A DNA stretch of 64,000 nt from the NCBI GenBank assembly GCA_948470475.1, contig OX419335.1:42699025-42763024 (forward strand). Reading direction: 5' to 3'. The first letter of the stretch is position 1; each line of letters starts with the position of its first letter. Below, piece by piece: positions 1-12,544 of this stretch. The position numbers were made by a program, and so were the translations under genes. Source of the DNA: Galaxea fascicularis. Its lineage: Eukaryota > Cnidaria > Anthozoa > Scleractinia > Euphylliidae. Under the pieces are notes generated by a model. The model saw only the letters and a program-made list of their open reading frames with translations, did no database searches and had not been told where the DNA came from.

Positions 1-21
1 TTGGTGAATACCTTTCCATGA

Positions 22-97
22 TACTCTGGGTGCCAAAGGTTATTTTCTTTGTTTAGAGCAGGGAAAATAGGGGACAAAACCTCTGGCACCCAGGGTA
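22..97. repeat. 20-bp inverted repeat at the left edge
   Basis: TACTCTGGGTGCCAAAGGTT (22-41) pairs with 78-97 at 18 of 20 positions across a 36-bp spacer. Confidence 0.75.
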
Positions 98-179
98 CTC
101 CCATGAGATCTAATATAATAGAACTTAAACAAATGACATTGAACTCTCATTGCCTTTTAAATGACTGCCAGGACCTTAC

Positions 180-1240
180 GACCAACTCATTTGCATTTCA
201 TTGATTGTCGATTGTTGTCCAACCACTTGGAAAACTTCCACCGAACTTGACGTTTACGCCAAATCTACCGCTTTCGCCAGATTTCGACGCTATCATCGGG
301 CCCCTAAGGCCAACTCTTTTCATTGAATTGTCGAATGTTGTCGAAACTATCGGCGAAATGTCCAGAAATCTGCCACTTCTGCCAAATCATCCGCCGGTAT
401 TTCCAGGAGAGGACAAAACACGGAGTACCATCCCACGGAGGGTCATTCCATTTTTTATCCGCACCCTCCCCCGCTAACGATGACGGGAATTTTTGTCGGG
501 ACCCTTTGAAAAATGAAATCCGAAGGGTTAATTTGTTTGTCGGCACCTTTGAAAAAGCTGTGTCCAAATTTTGTCGGCTTCTTTGAGGATCGCCACAAGA
601 AAGCCCTGAAGTAAATAATTAAAGGTACGTACATTAAAATGATTTTCCATGGAAAAATCATTTTGTTTGACTCCCAAATTCTTCAAATTATTTTTCAGGG
701 TACTCCCTTTTTAGGTAATCCAAGGGTACTCCATGGAATAGAAAGGCCCCTAAGGTTATTTGCATCGAAATGTCGAATGTTGTCAATTTCGTAAAATCTG
801 CCGCTCTCGTCAGGCCCTTAAGGGACGGACCATTAGAAAAGTTATGGGGGGGGGGGGGCGCTAATGGCCCGTCCCTAAGGAAAACTCATTTGCATTTAAT
901 TGTTAATTGTTGTCCGAACACTTGTATAAATTTTGCCAAATCTACCACTTCCGCAAATCCATAGCCTTCTACGTACGCAGTCCTTCTTTTAGGCTCGTCA
1001 CGCAATCTTTCGTTGGGAGGAAGATTGCGTGACGAGCCAACTTTCGTCAAGGCCCCCAAGGGCAATCTTTTGCATTAAAATAAAAGTCAAATGTTTTCGA
1101 AACTCTCGCCAAATCTGCCGTTTTTGCCAAATCCACCACATTTATCAGGGCCCCTAGAATTGAATTGTCTAATATCGTTGAAACTCATGCATGGCGAAAT
1201 TTTGCCAAATCCTCCATTTTCGCAATTGTCTGTATTTCTG
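180..1240. repeat. Diverged tandem repeat of about 95-bp units
   Basis: At least five units share an order of blocks: GGCCCCTAAGG, a CATTTGCATT-like stretch, GAATGTTGTCGAAAC, and GCCAAATCTGCC. They differ by small indels. The open frames in this stretch follow the repeat and are not genes. Confidence 0.7.
992..1038. repeat. Perfect 18-bp hairpin
   Basis: GGCTCGTCACGCAATCTT (992-1009) and its exact inverse (1021-1038) flank an 11-nt loop. Confidence 0.9.
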
Positions 1241-1450
1241 GACATATCATCCCCACATCTCTTCTGCTATCTAAAAAATCCAAATGCAGTCTGTTCTTGC
1301 GTTGTAGGACATAATTCGCGTAGTTGAGATGGTGCGATTCTCTCGAAAATATAGCCCAATTTATTTTCACTTCTTCGTGTCAAGAAGCACGTTTGCTTTG
1401 TCAGCTGCTTTGTTCCTCATTCAGATGAACTTTGAACATGAATGGCTCAC

Positions 1451-2041
1451 CGGGGGGGGGGGGGAAGAGGGGGTACTCCCTTACATGACTGATAGGGTAT
1501 GGTTTTCGATTTTCAGGGTGTTTTGTCTTGAAGGGGGTATAAATTTCATCACTTTTTGTCTTAAACAGGGTAATTGCTACATGACCTAATGAATTTTAAA
1601 AACAGGATAAGTTTAGATGTTTATTTATAGGAGCCTTACCACAAGCCGCCAGTTATCGGTGCGTTTCCCTTAACTTTGACAATTATGTATTCATAGAAAA
1701 CAATAATTTATTTTGTTTTACGTCATCTGTGTCCGGTACTGTCTAGTGCACGAAGTAAGATAGAGCAGCTTATTACACTACGAAAAAGATAACTGGTAAT
1801 CGCAAAACGTTGTCGCTTTTTATTCGCGGTAGAGTTTCAGGTGACTGTCTACAACACAACTAACCTACAGGGAATGATTTTGGGTTCAATGTCTTGGATG
1901 GCTCTAAAAAAAAAAGGCTGAATTCTGTCAGTAAAAGGGAGAGGGAAATCAGAGATTTGTGTCTAAAACAGGGTTAGGGCTTGAGCACCCGGGTCGCACC
2001 TACCCAAGCATCTACTGAGTAATGCCCCCCCCCCACCCCCG
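1451..2041. mobile_element. Poly-G-ended repeat element
   Basis: A G-run followed by GGGTACTCCCTTACATGA starts it; GGTCGCACCTACCCAAGCAT, ACTGAGTAATG and a C-run end it. The ends are roughly inverse (GGGGGTACTC and GAGTAATGCCCCC). No duplication was resolved, and the middle may be unrelated DNA. Confidence 0.5.
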
Positions 2042-2421
2042 GGATGCATGGGTGGGCCAAAGTTTTGGCGCTCGCTGCTGGGTAATGACCCGTAACATTT
2101 TCTTTCGTGTGCACACAGTATCACGATTTTGTCAGGTACAAGATACCAAGGTTTGATGATGTGGCCAATGACCAATATCGGTTTATAGATTCAACCATGT
2201 TGGAGGCGTGTTTAACACCAACTCCATGTTATGACAATGTTCAAACGTTTCGCCGGGGCTCAGTTACAAGGTTTGAATCTTCGATTCAGGTACTTATATA
2301 TGCAAACATTCAAACTATGTTTGCACCAATCACAGAGCGCCATTCTGATTAGGTGTGACAAAGGTGTGACACAACAAACTTCGCGTAACTTCAGTTGTAG
2401 TTTTTCCGCCTTGCGAGCAGA

Positions 2422-3959
2422 ATGCTTTCGGGGTTAGCGTCCTCAAAAATCCTCTGCTTTTCTCTTTTCGTAGCCGTTGTTGCGGCTGCTTCTCCAATGC
2501 TTCTTAAACTACGCGATTTTACAAACTCAATGCGGACGGGAGAAATGCTGGGGTTGCTGGCGACGAAGGTGCAACTTGAAAGCCCCTGGTTGATTGCAGC
2601 AGGCACTCTAGTCACAGGTTTCATGTTCCTCAGACTTTGGAGGCTCTTCTTCGTACCCTTAAAAATGGAACGAAAATTATACGAAATTGGGTACACGTTA
2701 GATGGAAAACGATCATTTAAGGACATAGCGAACGACATTCGAAAACGAAGGCGGTGCGGGGATGTTCCACCTGTGTACCCTAACGGCTGGTACCGTGTAC
2801 TAGATTCCGACGAGCTGGTGGTAGAACAGGTAAAGTACATTTTCATGCTAGGCGAGCAGCTCGCAGTATTCAGAGGAACTGATGGTGAGGCACATGTGAT
2901 GAACGCCTACTGTCCGCATCTAGGTGCTAACCTTGGAATTGGAGGGAAGGTACGGGGAAATTGCCTTCAGTGTCCTTTCCACGGCTGGACATTCCGAGGA
3001 GAAGATGGAAAGTGTGTAGAAATTCCCTACTCCGAGAACGTGCCAGATGTTGCAAAACTCAAGGTCTGGCCGTGTTTAGAAACGAACTGTACTCTTTATT
3101 TGTGGTACCACGCAGAAGGAATCGATCCGACCTGGACCCCGGATGAAATAGAAGAGATCAACAACGGGTCTTGGACGTATCGAGGGTACACACAGCACGT
3201 TGTTAATGCACATATTGAGGTAAATGAGTTTAGATTTGTTTTCAGGGAATATTGTTTTATTTAATATTATGTTAACGGTAACAGCTTGCGCGGCAAAACT
3301 TTCGCAACAATTGTGAAATTCACAGCAACCATAGGGCAAGCAACATCGCCGTGGTGACAGGTCTCTTGGGACTTTGTCATGTAATCTCACGATGCTCAGC
3401 TGTAGTGATCAGCGGTAATCAGCACAGTACCATATGGCGGCAAAACAGCGTAAATTTTGCCCGAATATTGAAGCTATTGAAGAATTCCTGCTCCAAACTG
3501 AACAAAAAAATTAACAGATATCCATGGCGAACTTAATATGTTTCTAACTGTTTTTACTTTAGACGGTTAACCGTTATTTATTTTATCATTGAGTCAAACA
3601 TAAGGTTTGTTATTCAGACAAACGATTTTTGTCTGTTTGACTTCATTTTACAAAGTTGGAGAGTTTTTTTTTTGCTGGAAGTTGATAATTTGTGTTTTCT
3701 TAATACACGTGGTGTCTTCCTTCTCAGGAACTACTGGTCTAGGGCACTGGATTTCAATGCAGTGATCCGGGTTCAAATCCCGCTCTAGCCACTAGCTGGT
3801 GTTGTTCTGGGTTCGTATCTGGTTCAACTCCTCGGTCATCCTTGTAAATAGCCAACTGGTCTGCCTCCCGCCAGTTGGGATTCTTAACTCTGTTGTGTTC
3901 ATTTGTATTATTTGTTTCATTGTCCCTGAAAAGCCCCTCTAGGGGAGTGGTCAATAAAG

Positions 3960-4006
<47 letters not shown>

Positions 4007-6487
4007 CAAAAATATTGACGGTCAATATTGGAACTTTTTACCTAACTTACATGCTTTATTTTATTTTTATTTTGTCACCCAACTTACATAAAGCTAGACC
4101 TAAATAGTTAAGCCTTATTGTATAGATATGACCAAATTGTTTTTTAAATAGTAGATGTGTTTGTTCTTTTCAAAATGCAACAATTTTATTTTTGTCTGTT
4201 GGAAACTATTAGGAGATTCCAGAAAATGGTGCCGACGTAAATCACCTGGAGTACCTTCACAGCACACCAATTGTGGCAGGATCAGATATTAGAGACAACT
4301 ATTCAAATTGGTGTCATGTTGGGAAACACTTGTTTAAAGCTGCGTGGGAACCACTGGAAAATGAAGATAAGCATGTAGGCTTACTTCATCTGAAGCACTC
4401 TTTATACTTGTTTGGCTACAAAATACCATTTGGAGACTTCCATCTTACAGCCAGACAGGTTTGTATATTTAGGATTTTAATATGTTGCAGAGAGGTTTGG
4501 CAAATATTCAAAAGCTATTAATTAAAAATAAAAAAAACTTAAAAATAACAGATTATGTTTGTATGCAAACTGTACCATTTAAATGTTTGTGTCTGACATA
4601 ACGTGACAATGGTTTGCGTCTCACTTTTGATACAGCCATGTTTAGAAAATACATAAACTAGGTGTTACATACAGAAAATACAACAGAAACCAGAGAAGAG
4701 TTGGTACAAAGCGAAGGAGGTATTGGTGTGATCGTAACATACTGGTATTACAGATGAAAATGCTTGTTCTGTAATTGCCATTTCCCTGCAAATAATTCTT
4801 TCTACTGAATTGCACATATTCCTCTGTTTTGTCAGTGTCTTAATGCCGGTTTTTTTTCAGCACTGTGAGTTTTCCTGGTAGCTGACTCATCAAAAAAATG
4901 TTGTTACGCATATGCGCTTAAAGTTTCACATCTTATTAATTTAGGATGCAAAAGAATTTATACAAGGAAGTTCACATCTTATTTAAGATGTGGACTGAAA
5001 GAGAACAGCTGAAAAAAATGAGCTGCGTGTTATTTAAGTTGCGTCTTATTAGATACGACATGTCTTATTTTCTCCCACATGAATGGCTCTATTGTTTCAA
5101 GGGTTACATTTTTTTCAAATGTGGAATGGTAAATACCAGCCCAGTTTGACTATTAACCAAATGAGTTCACAGTAAGAAACACTAATTAAAATATAATATC
5201 ATCATTGTTGATAATAATGTGTAGACTTTGATGTCCAACAGCATACATGAAAACATACATGGAAACAGTACAGGGGCTGACTGATGCATTGTGCATTTGG
5301 ATGTTCATTTTATTCTCGGAAATACCAAAGAAGGCCTGGGGATCTTTCAGCAGTCAAAAGCTGCTTTGGGTGTAGACAAAACATAAACCAGGATCCATGG
5401 GCTACCCTATGTGAACAATTTGTATTAACCCATTGGCATCTGGAACTTTCGCCGAAAATCATGTTTTCAAGCTAGTCGAGTCATTTTCTTGCCACTATCT
5501 AGCAATTAGGAGCTAGAACTCACCACAAAACTGTTGACAGTACGGGCATGCACAGAAAGCAAAATTTCGAGATAGTTTTTGGGTTGAAAAGTGGCACAGC
5601 AGTCTTGACTTTTGCTTTTCGCTTTCTCCTCTTCCCTCTTTTCCCGTTCTTTTTGCCTCATTTTTTTTGGGGCTTTTGCTGGGTATTGAGTGGGCTTTGT
5701 TTTGGTGGGAAAAGGTTCTGGAAAAGTGTTTAGGATCCTAGGATTTGATGAAAGGAAAGGTAAGTGGGTGGTGGGGGCAGATTTTTATAGGAATTTTTGC
5801 GTTCATGTGGCTTGGTTTTTTGCCTTTTTGTTTGGCCCCCCTTGACTGAATCATGCTCAATCTGGTATGGTTTCAAAGATCTCGCTATGATAAACACGTT
5901 AGTCAACAAAACTACGCTTGACCGTTCAAACTGACGGCGTCACAGGCGGCAGAAGGCACATAGGTCTACAAGGGCGCATGGGGGCGCATTGGACTTAAAT
6001 GGGTTAAAGTACTTATTTTTATCAAAAAATCATTTCCTTTTTTTCTTCAGATTTTGAAAGCAGGTTCGCTTAACACCTGACTGGTAAAATTTTGAGCTTT
6101 GATTTTTATCCAAAGGCTGTTTATTTTGAGTGTAAGGTTTGGATAATTTTCATGGTCCGCCATTACTAACGTTCAAAACTGACCGATTGGACCTCAGAGG
6201 CTTGGATCTAGGCAAAAGTGACGTCACTGACTCACTAGCTTAAAATTTCAGCATGTAAACGCAACTTGTTATATATGCAAAACACGAGTTTCTCACGGGC
6301 ATATTACACCATTACCATCATTAATAATCATTATCATGTCTGAATCACATTTACATTGTCGAGCCCGCAGACCATAGTGGGACACTTTGTATAAGAACCT
6401 AGATAAACAGCCTAACTCACCAGGGGTTCCTGTAGTTCAATGGTTAGAGCATCCGGCCGGTGTTACGGAGGTTGTAGGTTCGATTGT

Positions 6488-6520
<33 letters not shown>

Positions 6521-7744
6521 CGGAAGACTTTTTGATTTGCACCCCCCTCCCCCTAGGATTTTCCGTTCCAAAGGGGTCTTTGATGACCCCCCCTCCCCTC
6601 CGGAATTTCCAGAAGTTTTGTACTTATAAACAAGAAAGTGAATACCAACTTAGTTACGTAAATACGATAGAATTTTATTACAACAGTGAAAACATTAAGG
6701 TTAACTTTAACAAAAATATAATGCTTTGTTAAGTTTATTATCCACCTAAACTTTTAGCTTCTTCGCCATCAACTTGGCAAATTATGTTTGTGTTGTTTTT
6801 ATGTAAGATTATAAGCTTAAACATTTGGGTAGCATGTCGACTGTTTCGCGTTTTTGTGCAAACTCCGATGAGAACGTTTCACTCGCTTAAACAACTTCGC
6901 AAATGATAGTAAATAAAACAGAAACTTACAAGGTTCCTTTGTCTATACATTTTGTCAGTTTCTTCAGGTTGATTCTTATTTAAGGAACAAAAACTTCACT
7001 AACAGACGTATTAACAGGGTTCGCACGCGCCTTGAAAGTCCTTGAATTTCAAAATAAAAATTCAAGGCCTTAAAAGTCCTTGAAAATTGCAGTCGGTGCT
7101 GGAAAGTCCTTGAAATTTGTTGCCAATTTTATCCAATAAAGCTTCACAAGTGTCTGAGATGAAAATCGGCGCACTCTCTGCTTTGAACATCTTATGTGGC
7201 ATTATATTGGCTGGATTTTGCCCCTCCTGGAGTCCTTAAAAAATGGAAAAATGTGTCCTTGAAAGGCCTTGAAAAGTCCTTGAAGTTTTGGTCGAAAAAT
7301 GTGTACGAACCCTGTATTAACGCGGTAGGTTTCGTGAACGTTGTCACAATGTACCAGCCAGGTACCCAGGCCTTCTGAAGGTTGAACGAAAACGAGACAA
7401 AGCTGGAAGTCTGGAGACGAGACTCCAGTTGAGACCGCCAATTTAAATGTTTTGAAGAAAGTAGCTTCGGGAGATTGTAGCGCTAGCTAATTAACTCAAA
7501 CAGAAAAAGAAATATTGAAGCTAATAATGTGAACTTTATCTCAATGGCCAGGAGTACTGACTTTTGTTTCAAAACAACGTATGTATGTTTTTGTGCTTCA
7601 GATCGATCGTATATATGTTGCTTTCAATGTTTTGTACATGGTTCGTGACCCTTTGGAAAAGTAGTTCCCCACGAAACCCCCAACCCCTCGGAAATTACTG
7701 CCCTTTAACCCCCCCTCTCCCTCGGAATTTCCAATGATCTTCCG

Positions 7745-7777
<33 letters not shown>

Positions 7778-10700
7778 ACATTCCTGCCTGGGACTCTGAT
7801 TTCTTTTCAGTTGTCCTTTTGCCCGTTGCCAAGCAACTAACATGTCATGAGTCTAAAAATCTGAAAGCCTGAAATTCCGGTGCTGCAAATTATTCAGCTG
7901 CGTACACATGCATTACATTCTTAAACCAGTGAGTCTTTGACGTCATTTTCTCCTCGACCCAGCTCTCTTAAGATTTTAAAGGTAGTAAACTGGCGGACCA
8001 ATAAATAACAAAATTCCAGTTGAAATAAACAGGTGTATTTTTAAAATCAGAACTTAAAACTTGGGTCACTTAGTGTTTAGTTAACATAGTTTTGAAACCC
8101 AAAGAAAAAGAAGAATTGTTTTTTGGTCATAGTAGCAGTTTAAATAAATCAAACCCTGTCAAACCTATGCAGTCATGTATGTCTGCAGTCAATTGTGTAG
8201 CTGGTGTGGGTGACTTTTTTTCGACAGGGGAAAAGTCTCAGCCATCGGTGAGATTTGAGCACAGTGTATTGGGGCATGCTCTAACCATTAAGCCACTGAG
8301 AATATCTGATAGCTAAGGGAGAGAATTCACACACAGTGAAGGAGCTATGCCTGTGTGTAGGCAATGTATGATCCTGCTATTTAGTGAAATGGAATTTCAA
8401 ACTCTTGTTTCAAGTGCTGTATGAAATTTGTAATTACTGTATGAAATCCTTCTGAAGTTCATGTCCTAGAAAACTAAATTCCACTCAAAAATTGGAAATG
8501 AAGACTTCAAATGGATGTTATTTCTATCAGCAAACACACAGGCTAAATTCTGCTAAAAAATTGAAACCAAACCTCAGATTTAGAACTGTCTTGCCATATC
8601 TATTCAAAGTTTGAGGAGTCTCGCATGACAGTTTCATAGTTACTTTTAACTGCCACATTTTTTAAAATGTGGCAGTCAATCACACTAACTAAGAACCTCT
8701 TTTGAGTGTTGCAGTATATTGTATTCAGTTTGTGTATTATTCAGACAAACATACTGAGTTGGATAATAATAGGACCAAACTGTAGAGGAAGGTGAATGGA
8801 TGCTCGATATCTAAATGAAAATTGATGGTTTTTCTCCCCTAAGTTTTTGTTTGTAATTTTTCTTTGTTTTATGTTCTTCCTTTGGATGATCCCCACTCAC
8901 TCCCTATTAAGATATTATTATCTTTTATTCCTTATCTTTAATGCATGTGTAGTTATATTTGTTTATAGTCTAGTCCCTATCCTGTGTAAGTTAAGTTGAG
9001 TTGAATAAATTATGCTTAATTATCTTTATCCTTTAGGTTGGTCCTGCTCTGGTTTTTATGAAATTCAAAACTATCTTTGGAGATGGGATTTTCCTTCACA
9101 GCCTTGCACCCAAAGAACCTCTTCTACTAACTGTCCGTCACTCTATATATGCAGCCAAGACTATTCCTACAATCTTGGCCAAGTTTTACCTTTTTGGAGA
9201 AGCTATACAGGTACTTTTAAGCTAAACTAACATTTTCCTGCACTTAACACTGTTTACATGACTGTAATAATAATAATAATAATAATATTGTTATCTTTCT
9301 GATTGGCTCATTGCAGTCTGTTGTGATTGGTAAAACTTTACAACAGCGAACTGTTGTAAAATGCAATTAATGGAGTGTGACTCACTAGGGCTGCCCTCCA
9401 TCTGTCATAATGATATTGTTAAACACTATGTAATGCAAACAAGACATGAATGGACTCCTGTGCCCTAAGTAATAATATACATAACAAAAATTTCTGCATT
9501 CTGATTGGCAAAGAGTGTGTCAATAATCCCAAACAGTGCAAAAAATTTATATTTTTTGAGTGCAGAAAGACGAAATTTGTGCATAAAGTTGACATTAAAA
9601 GTGACTGATGGGTATCTCTAAAGACCGTAACCAAACAAACACAGAATCATCTGCAAAAGCATGTCAAGGACGCCGGTGATCACTCAGAAAAACAATTTTA
9701 AGAAAGTTGCATGATTCTCCTTTGGAATCGAATAACAGTGCAAAAAAGTTGAGCTCTTGAAACAAGCAAGCCTGGACTTTTCACTGTTTGTTGTATTTCA
9801 GGCTTTTAAAAAGGAAAGCATTTTGAAAGATAGGCGGATTTTAACACTTGTTCTTTTTCCTCATAGGATGTTTTTATTCTGTATTCTGCAAACAAGCATG
9901 CATTGTCATTTTTTGTCTTGAAGGCAGAGCGGGTTAACCCCACAAGGCAAAATAAAAAAAAAACTGTCTGTTTGTCTGAAATTTTTGTACATACATTATT
10001 AACAAGTAATCAGTCAATTTTTCTTGTGCAATTTGGAATAAATAGTGTTTGAAAAATTTACTTGTGCTTGTTTTTTCCAAATTGCACTAGAAATCATGTG
10101 ATTACCTTATACCAATAATTTTTCTCTCTGTCTGCCTTGTTCTTGTCTGATCCAGCATGTGTTGATGGAGTCAACTCATGGTGCTGGGGAGATAAGAAGA
10201 CTTGAGCTAGTTTTAACTTCCTCCATTCTTTCCACCGTGGCACAATGCTGGCTGGAGGTTCAGTTCATAGTGCCGCAGAGAGTTAGGCTTTAACTGGAGT
10301 AAAGTTGCTTTTGTTTCTTTTAATGATACTCGATTGAAAACCTCTCTAAATATAACACATACTACTTTAGCCTTTAAATACCCTTTGCATTCAGGTTGTT
10401 GCAGAAGTGACAAGAGATGTAAATCTTAGCAGTCAACTCATGGTTTAACTGAAAGTACCAAAGAGAGGCTCAAAAGCTACATTGGGCTTAGACAAATTTT
10501 GAGTCAGGACCCATAGGTTAACCCTGTACATGGGCTTCCCTAATAATAATAATTATTAAAACAATGCCTGAATGTCTGAGTTATATAGATACTGTGGGGC
10601 TGTGCTCCCTTGCATGACCGTATGTGTGAAATACAACAATGTAACAAAATTGTAGCGTGCACCTTTGTTAACATGATTGCGTTTATGGTTGTTCGTTGAA

Positions 10701-11085
10701 AATGGGTAGCTCCACAAATAAATGACAAAGATTCTCTTACTTTGAGTTGAGTTGAGTTGAGTTGAGTTGAGTTAAACAGTGAGTAAGCTTGATCTAATAC
10801 TTGTCATTCCCTCATTTGGATGTCTGTACTGTGTTTGAGTATTTGGGAAGTCATGGTTACATGTATTAGCCAGGTGTATGCTAGGTCAAAGTGACTCACT
10901 AATATATTCCTTACTGTTAACAGTTTGAGCGTGATGTGATGGTGTGGAACCACAAAACCTATATTTCAAAGCCACTGTTAGTGAAAGAAGATCATTTAAT
11001 TAAGAAGCATCGACGATGGTACTCCCAATTCTTCTCTGAGAACAGTCCACGCCTCACAATGAGAAAGGAGTCTTTGGACTGGTGA
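2422..11085 (+). CDS. nvd: Neverland/DAF-36-like Rieske oxygenase (cholesterol 7-desaturase family), 4 exons
   Basis: Seen: coding exons 2422-3219, 4213-4458, 9037-9210 and 10924-11085 (stop TGA), all joined in phase 0 at GT-AG introns, giving 459 aa. Residues about 10-30 and 53-80 are hydrophobic, so an N-terminal membrane anchor is likely. A Rieske [2Fe-2S] motif is present: C164-x-H166 and C184-x2-H187, with [16 protein letters not shown] around the second pair. Exon 2 opens with EIPENGAD and holds D274-x2-H277-x4-H282, the mononuclear iron site typical of Rieske oxygenases. Known: insect Neverland and nematode DAF-36 convert cholesterol to 7-dehydrocholesterol, the first step towards ecdysteroids or dafachronic acids, at endomembranes. 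Inferred: a sterol is the substrate here; its identity in cnidarians is not given by the sequence. The ATG at 2422 is the first in the open frame and leads into the anchor. A possible AATAAA lies at 12223. All key ligands are intact. Confidence 0.93.
3220..4212 (+). other. Neverland-like gene intron 1
   Basis: 993-bp intron with GT at 3220 and AG at 4211-4212. It holds a SINE fragment ending in an ATT microsatellite. I see no other gene in it. Confidence 0.85.
3730..4003 (+). repeat. tRNA-derived SINE fragment with (ATT)n tail
   Basis: A B-box-like GGTTCAAATCC near 3770 is followed by about 190 bp of body and a perfect ATT repeat at about 3959-4003. The A-box end is weak or truncated. Confidence 0.65.
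5429..6003. mobile_element. TTAA-flanked MITE (piggyBac- or Kolobok-like)
   Basis: TTAA at 5425-5428 is followed by CCCATTGG; the far end reads CAAT-rich unique DNA, then AAATGGG, then TTAA at 6004-6007. The inverted ends are short (about 6-8 bp). TTAA duplication is the hallmark of piggyBac and Kolobok elements; the superfamily is inferred. No transposase is seen. Confidence 0.55.
6486..7779. mobile_element. GTGTGGTTCC-ended DNA transposon, copy 1
   Basis: The left end GTGTGGTTCCAGAAAATATC (6486 on) is matched by its inverse ending at 7779, each followed by a C- or G-run. The ends are flanked by direct ATT at 6483-6485 and 7780-7782. The interior is close to the second copy at 24972-25949 except for a nested 300-bp insertion. 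There is no transposase, so it is non-autonomous. The superfamily is not assigned. Confidence 0.85.
7015..7314. mobile_element. CAGGGTTCG-ended element nested in copy 1
   Basis: It begins CAGGGTTCGCAC and ends GTACGAACCCTG, with direct TATTAA at 7009-7014 and 7315-7320. The sister copy at 24972-25949 lacks it and gives the empty site. The 6-bp duplication and CAGGG ends fit a hAT-like group; this is inference. Confidence 0.8.
8180..8310 (-). repeat. tRNA-like SINE fragment, minus strand
   Basis: The reverse complement reads a cloverleaf-like head with TGGCTTAATGGTTAGAGCAT (A-box type) and a degenerate B box. It is too diverged for a functional tRNA gene. Confidence 0.5.
9211..10923 (+). other. 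Neverland-like gene intron 3
   Basis: 1,713-bp intron (GT 9211, AG 10922-10923). It holds an AAT microsatellite (about 9267-9286) and a GAGTT repeat (about 10743-10772). I see no gene. Confidence 0.75.
10743..10772. repeat. (GAGTT)n microsatellite
   Basis: About six tandem copies of a GAGTT unit in the last intron of the Neverland-like gene. Confidence 0.9.
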
Positions 11086-11704
11086 TGCCAAACTACAAAC
11101 CTGCCCTGGTTGTTCATTCGTTTTATGCTTTCATTGACATACATGGCACTCCTTTATAATAATGTTAGTGTGTAAAAATAACAAGAAATGTTTTGATCAA
11201 TATTTAAATTATTCTAATTATTATTTTTGAGGTGAGGTAGTCTTTTTTAAATATGTCATTAACTGCCGTATTTGAAACTGGTGCATTGCATTGACCAGTC
11301 TTGTTTTCTTTTGCTTTCCGATACTCAATTTGTAGCAACCCTTGCCTTACTGAAAGGGAAAAAAGGCTAAACAAAAAAAGACACAAGAGAATTATAATGT
11401 CTAATTATATGCACTTGTGGATATGATTTGTCAATGAATGCAGCATCAAATTCCATACCATTGAACTCAAACTGGCATGTTTAACAGTTCTTAATTTTTA
11501 AACACAAACTGAGAAATTACATTGCAGTAGTCCATTATTTTGTTATGAGTTTGGTCCATTTGGACAACAACCCTCCTTGCTAGAAACCATCTACAAACTG
11601 TCATTGGTGTCACCTTTGGATCTCAAAGTTTAATCAGAAAATTCTAGTCTTTTTAAAAAGTTAGAATACTCATAAGTGACACGATAAATTCAGACCCTTC
11701 TTTT

Positions 11705-11881
11705 CAGGGGTTTCAATAAGTTTTGAAATAGCCATCTGAGCTTGCTAAAGTAAGCGGTGACCTGCTTAATTTTTTTTAATCATTTTAGTGAAATCAAGAC
11801 AAAGTAGGCGGTGATGAGAGGTAAATTCGGACAAACTAGGCGGCGATTTTCACAGGTTGCTGACTTCTAATGAAACCCCTG
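11705..11881. mobile_element. CAGGGGTTTCA-ended MITE with 6-bp duplication
   Basis: The left end is CAGGGGTTTCAATAAG and the right end TTCTAATGAAACCCCTG. Direct TCTTTT flanks it at 11699-11704 and 11882-11887. It is 177 bp with no coding capacity. Related copies are at 13964-14111 and 46477-46651. Confidence 0.85.
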
Positions 11882-12544
11882 TCTTTTACATGCAGTCATC
11901 CTTGAAAGAATGTATTCTCAAGCAGGCATTTGTTTAAGAAAATACCTGAGAAAGTACCTGTGATTTCTGAGGGCAAGATGAAAGATACTGGTAACTATTT
12001 TCAGGTACCAAAATTACTGGACCCATGGAAGGTAAACTTGCCTGTCTGTAAAACAGGTAATCATGTGAGGTTAAATTCCTTTCTTTTAAAAGAAAAAAAG
12101 AAAAGCTTGAGTAGATGATGATAGATTAAACTACAATGTATTTAAGTAATAGTTCAATTTTATCCTTGGTTTAATTGTTCCAAATGCATTATCATGTGTT
12201 ACTGCACCCTGAAACAAAGGGAAATAAAATTAAAATAATTAATATAAACCCAAGGATAAGCGTACCATTAGTTAAATGCCATGTTAAGGTTGAGTTAAAT
12301 GTATTTTCAGTTTACAACTTTGTTTGCTTTATTTAGGGTTTCTTTGGGTGTTCATGTTGTTTCTGAGTTGTTGTTTTTTTTGGAGGGCTTAAGGAGACTC
12401 GAAAGGGTTTTTCATTGATGTAGTGTTTGCAAAACAATGAAAGATTGCAAAAAAGGAGATTTAATGGTGTAGGCAAACTGTCTCCTTGAAACTCTATTGT
12501 TAGGCTATATTTTAAGGATGCTTGTGGCGTCATATAATGCCCCA

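Larger units (their letters stand above)
6421..7850 (+). repeat. tRNA-derived SINE split by a DNA transposon
   Basis: The 5' part (6421-6485) has an A-box-like TAGTTCAATGGTTAGAGC and a B box beginning GGTTCGATT. The rest of the B box, starting CCTGCC, resumes at 7783 after the transposon. Removing the insertion and one ATT restores a continuous tRNA-like promoter. The 3' limit is approximate. Confidence 0.65.
4459..9036 (+). other. Neverland-like gene intron 2, transposon-rich
   Basis: 4,578-bp intron (GT 4459, AG 9035-9036). It holds a TTAA-ended element (5429-6003), a SINE split by a DNA transposon (6421-7850), a nested CAGGG element (7015-7314) and a minus-strand tRNA-like SINE (about 8180-8310). 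Small open frames here fall in these repeats or look random. Confidence 0.8.

Noticed and set aside
2107..2352. Upstream coding exon for the Neverland-like gene
   Set aside because: The frame has no similarity to the N-terminus expected for the family, and the ATG at 2422 already opens a plausible membrane anchor.
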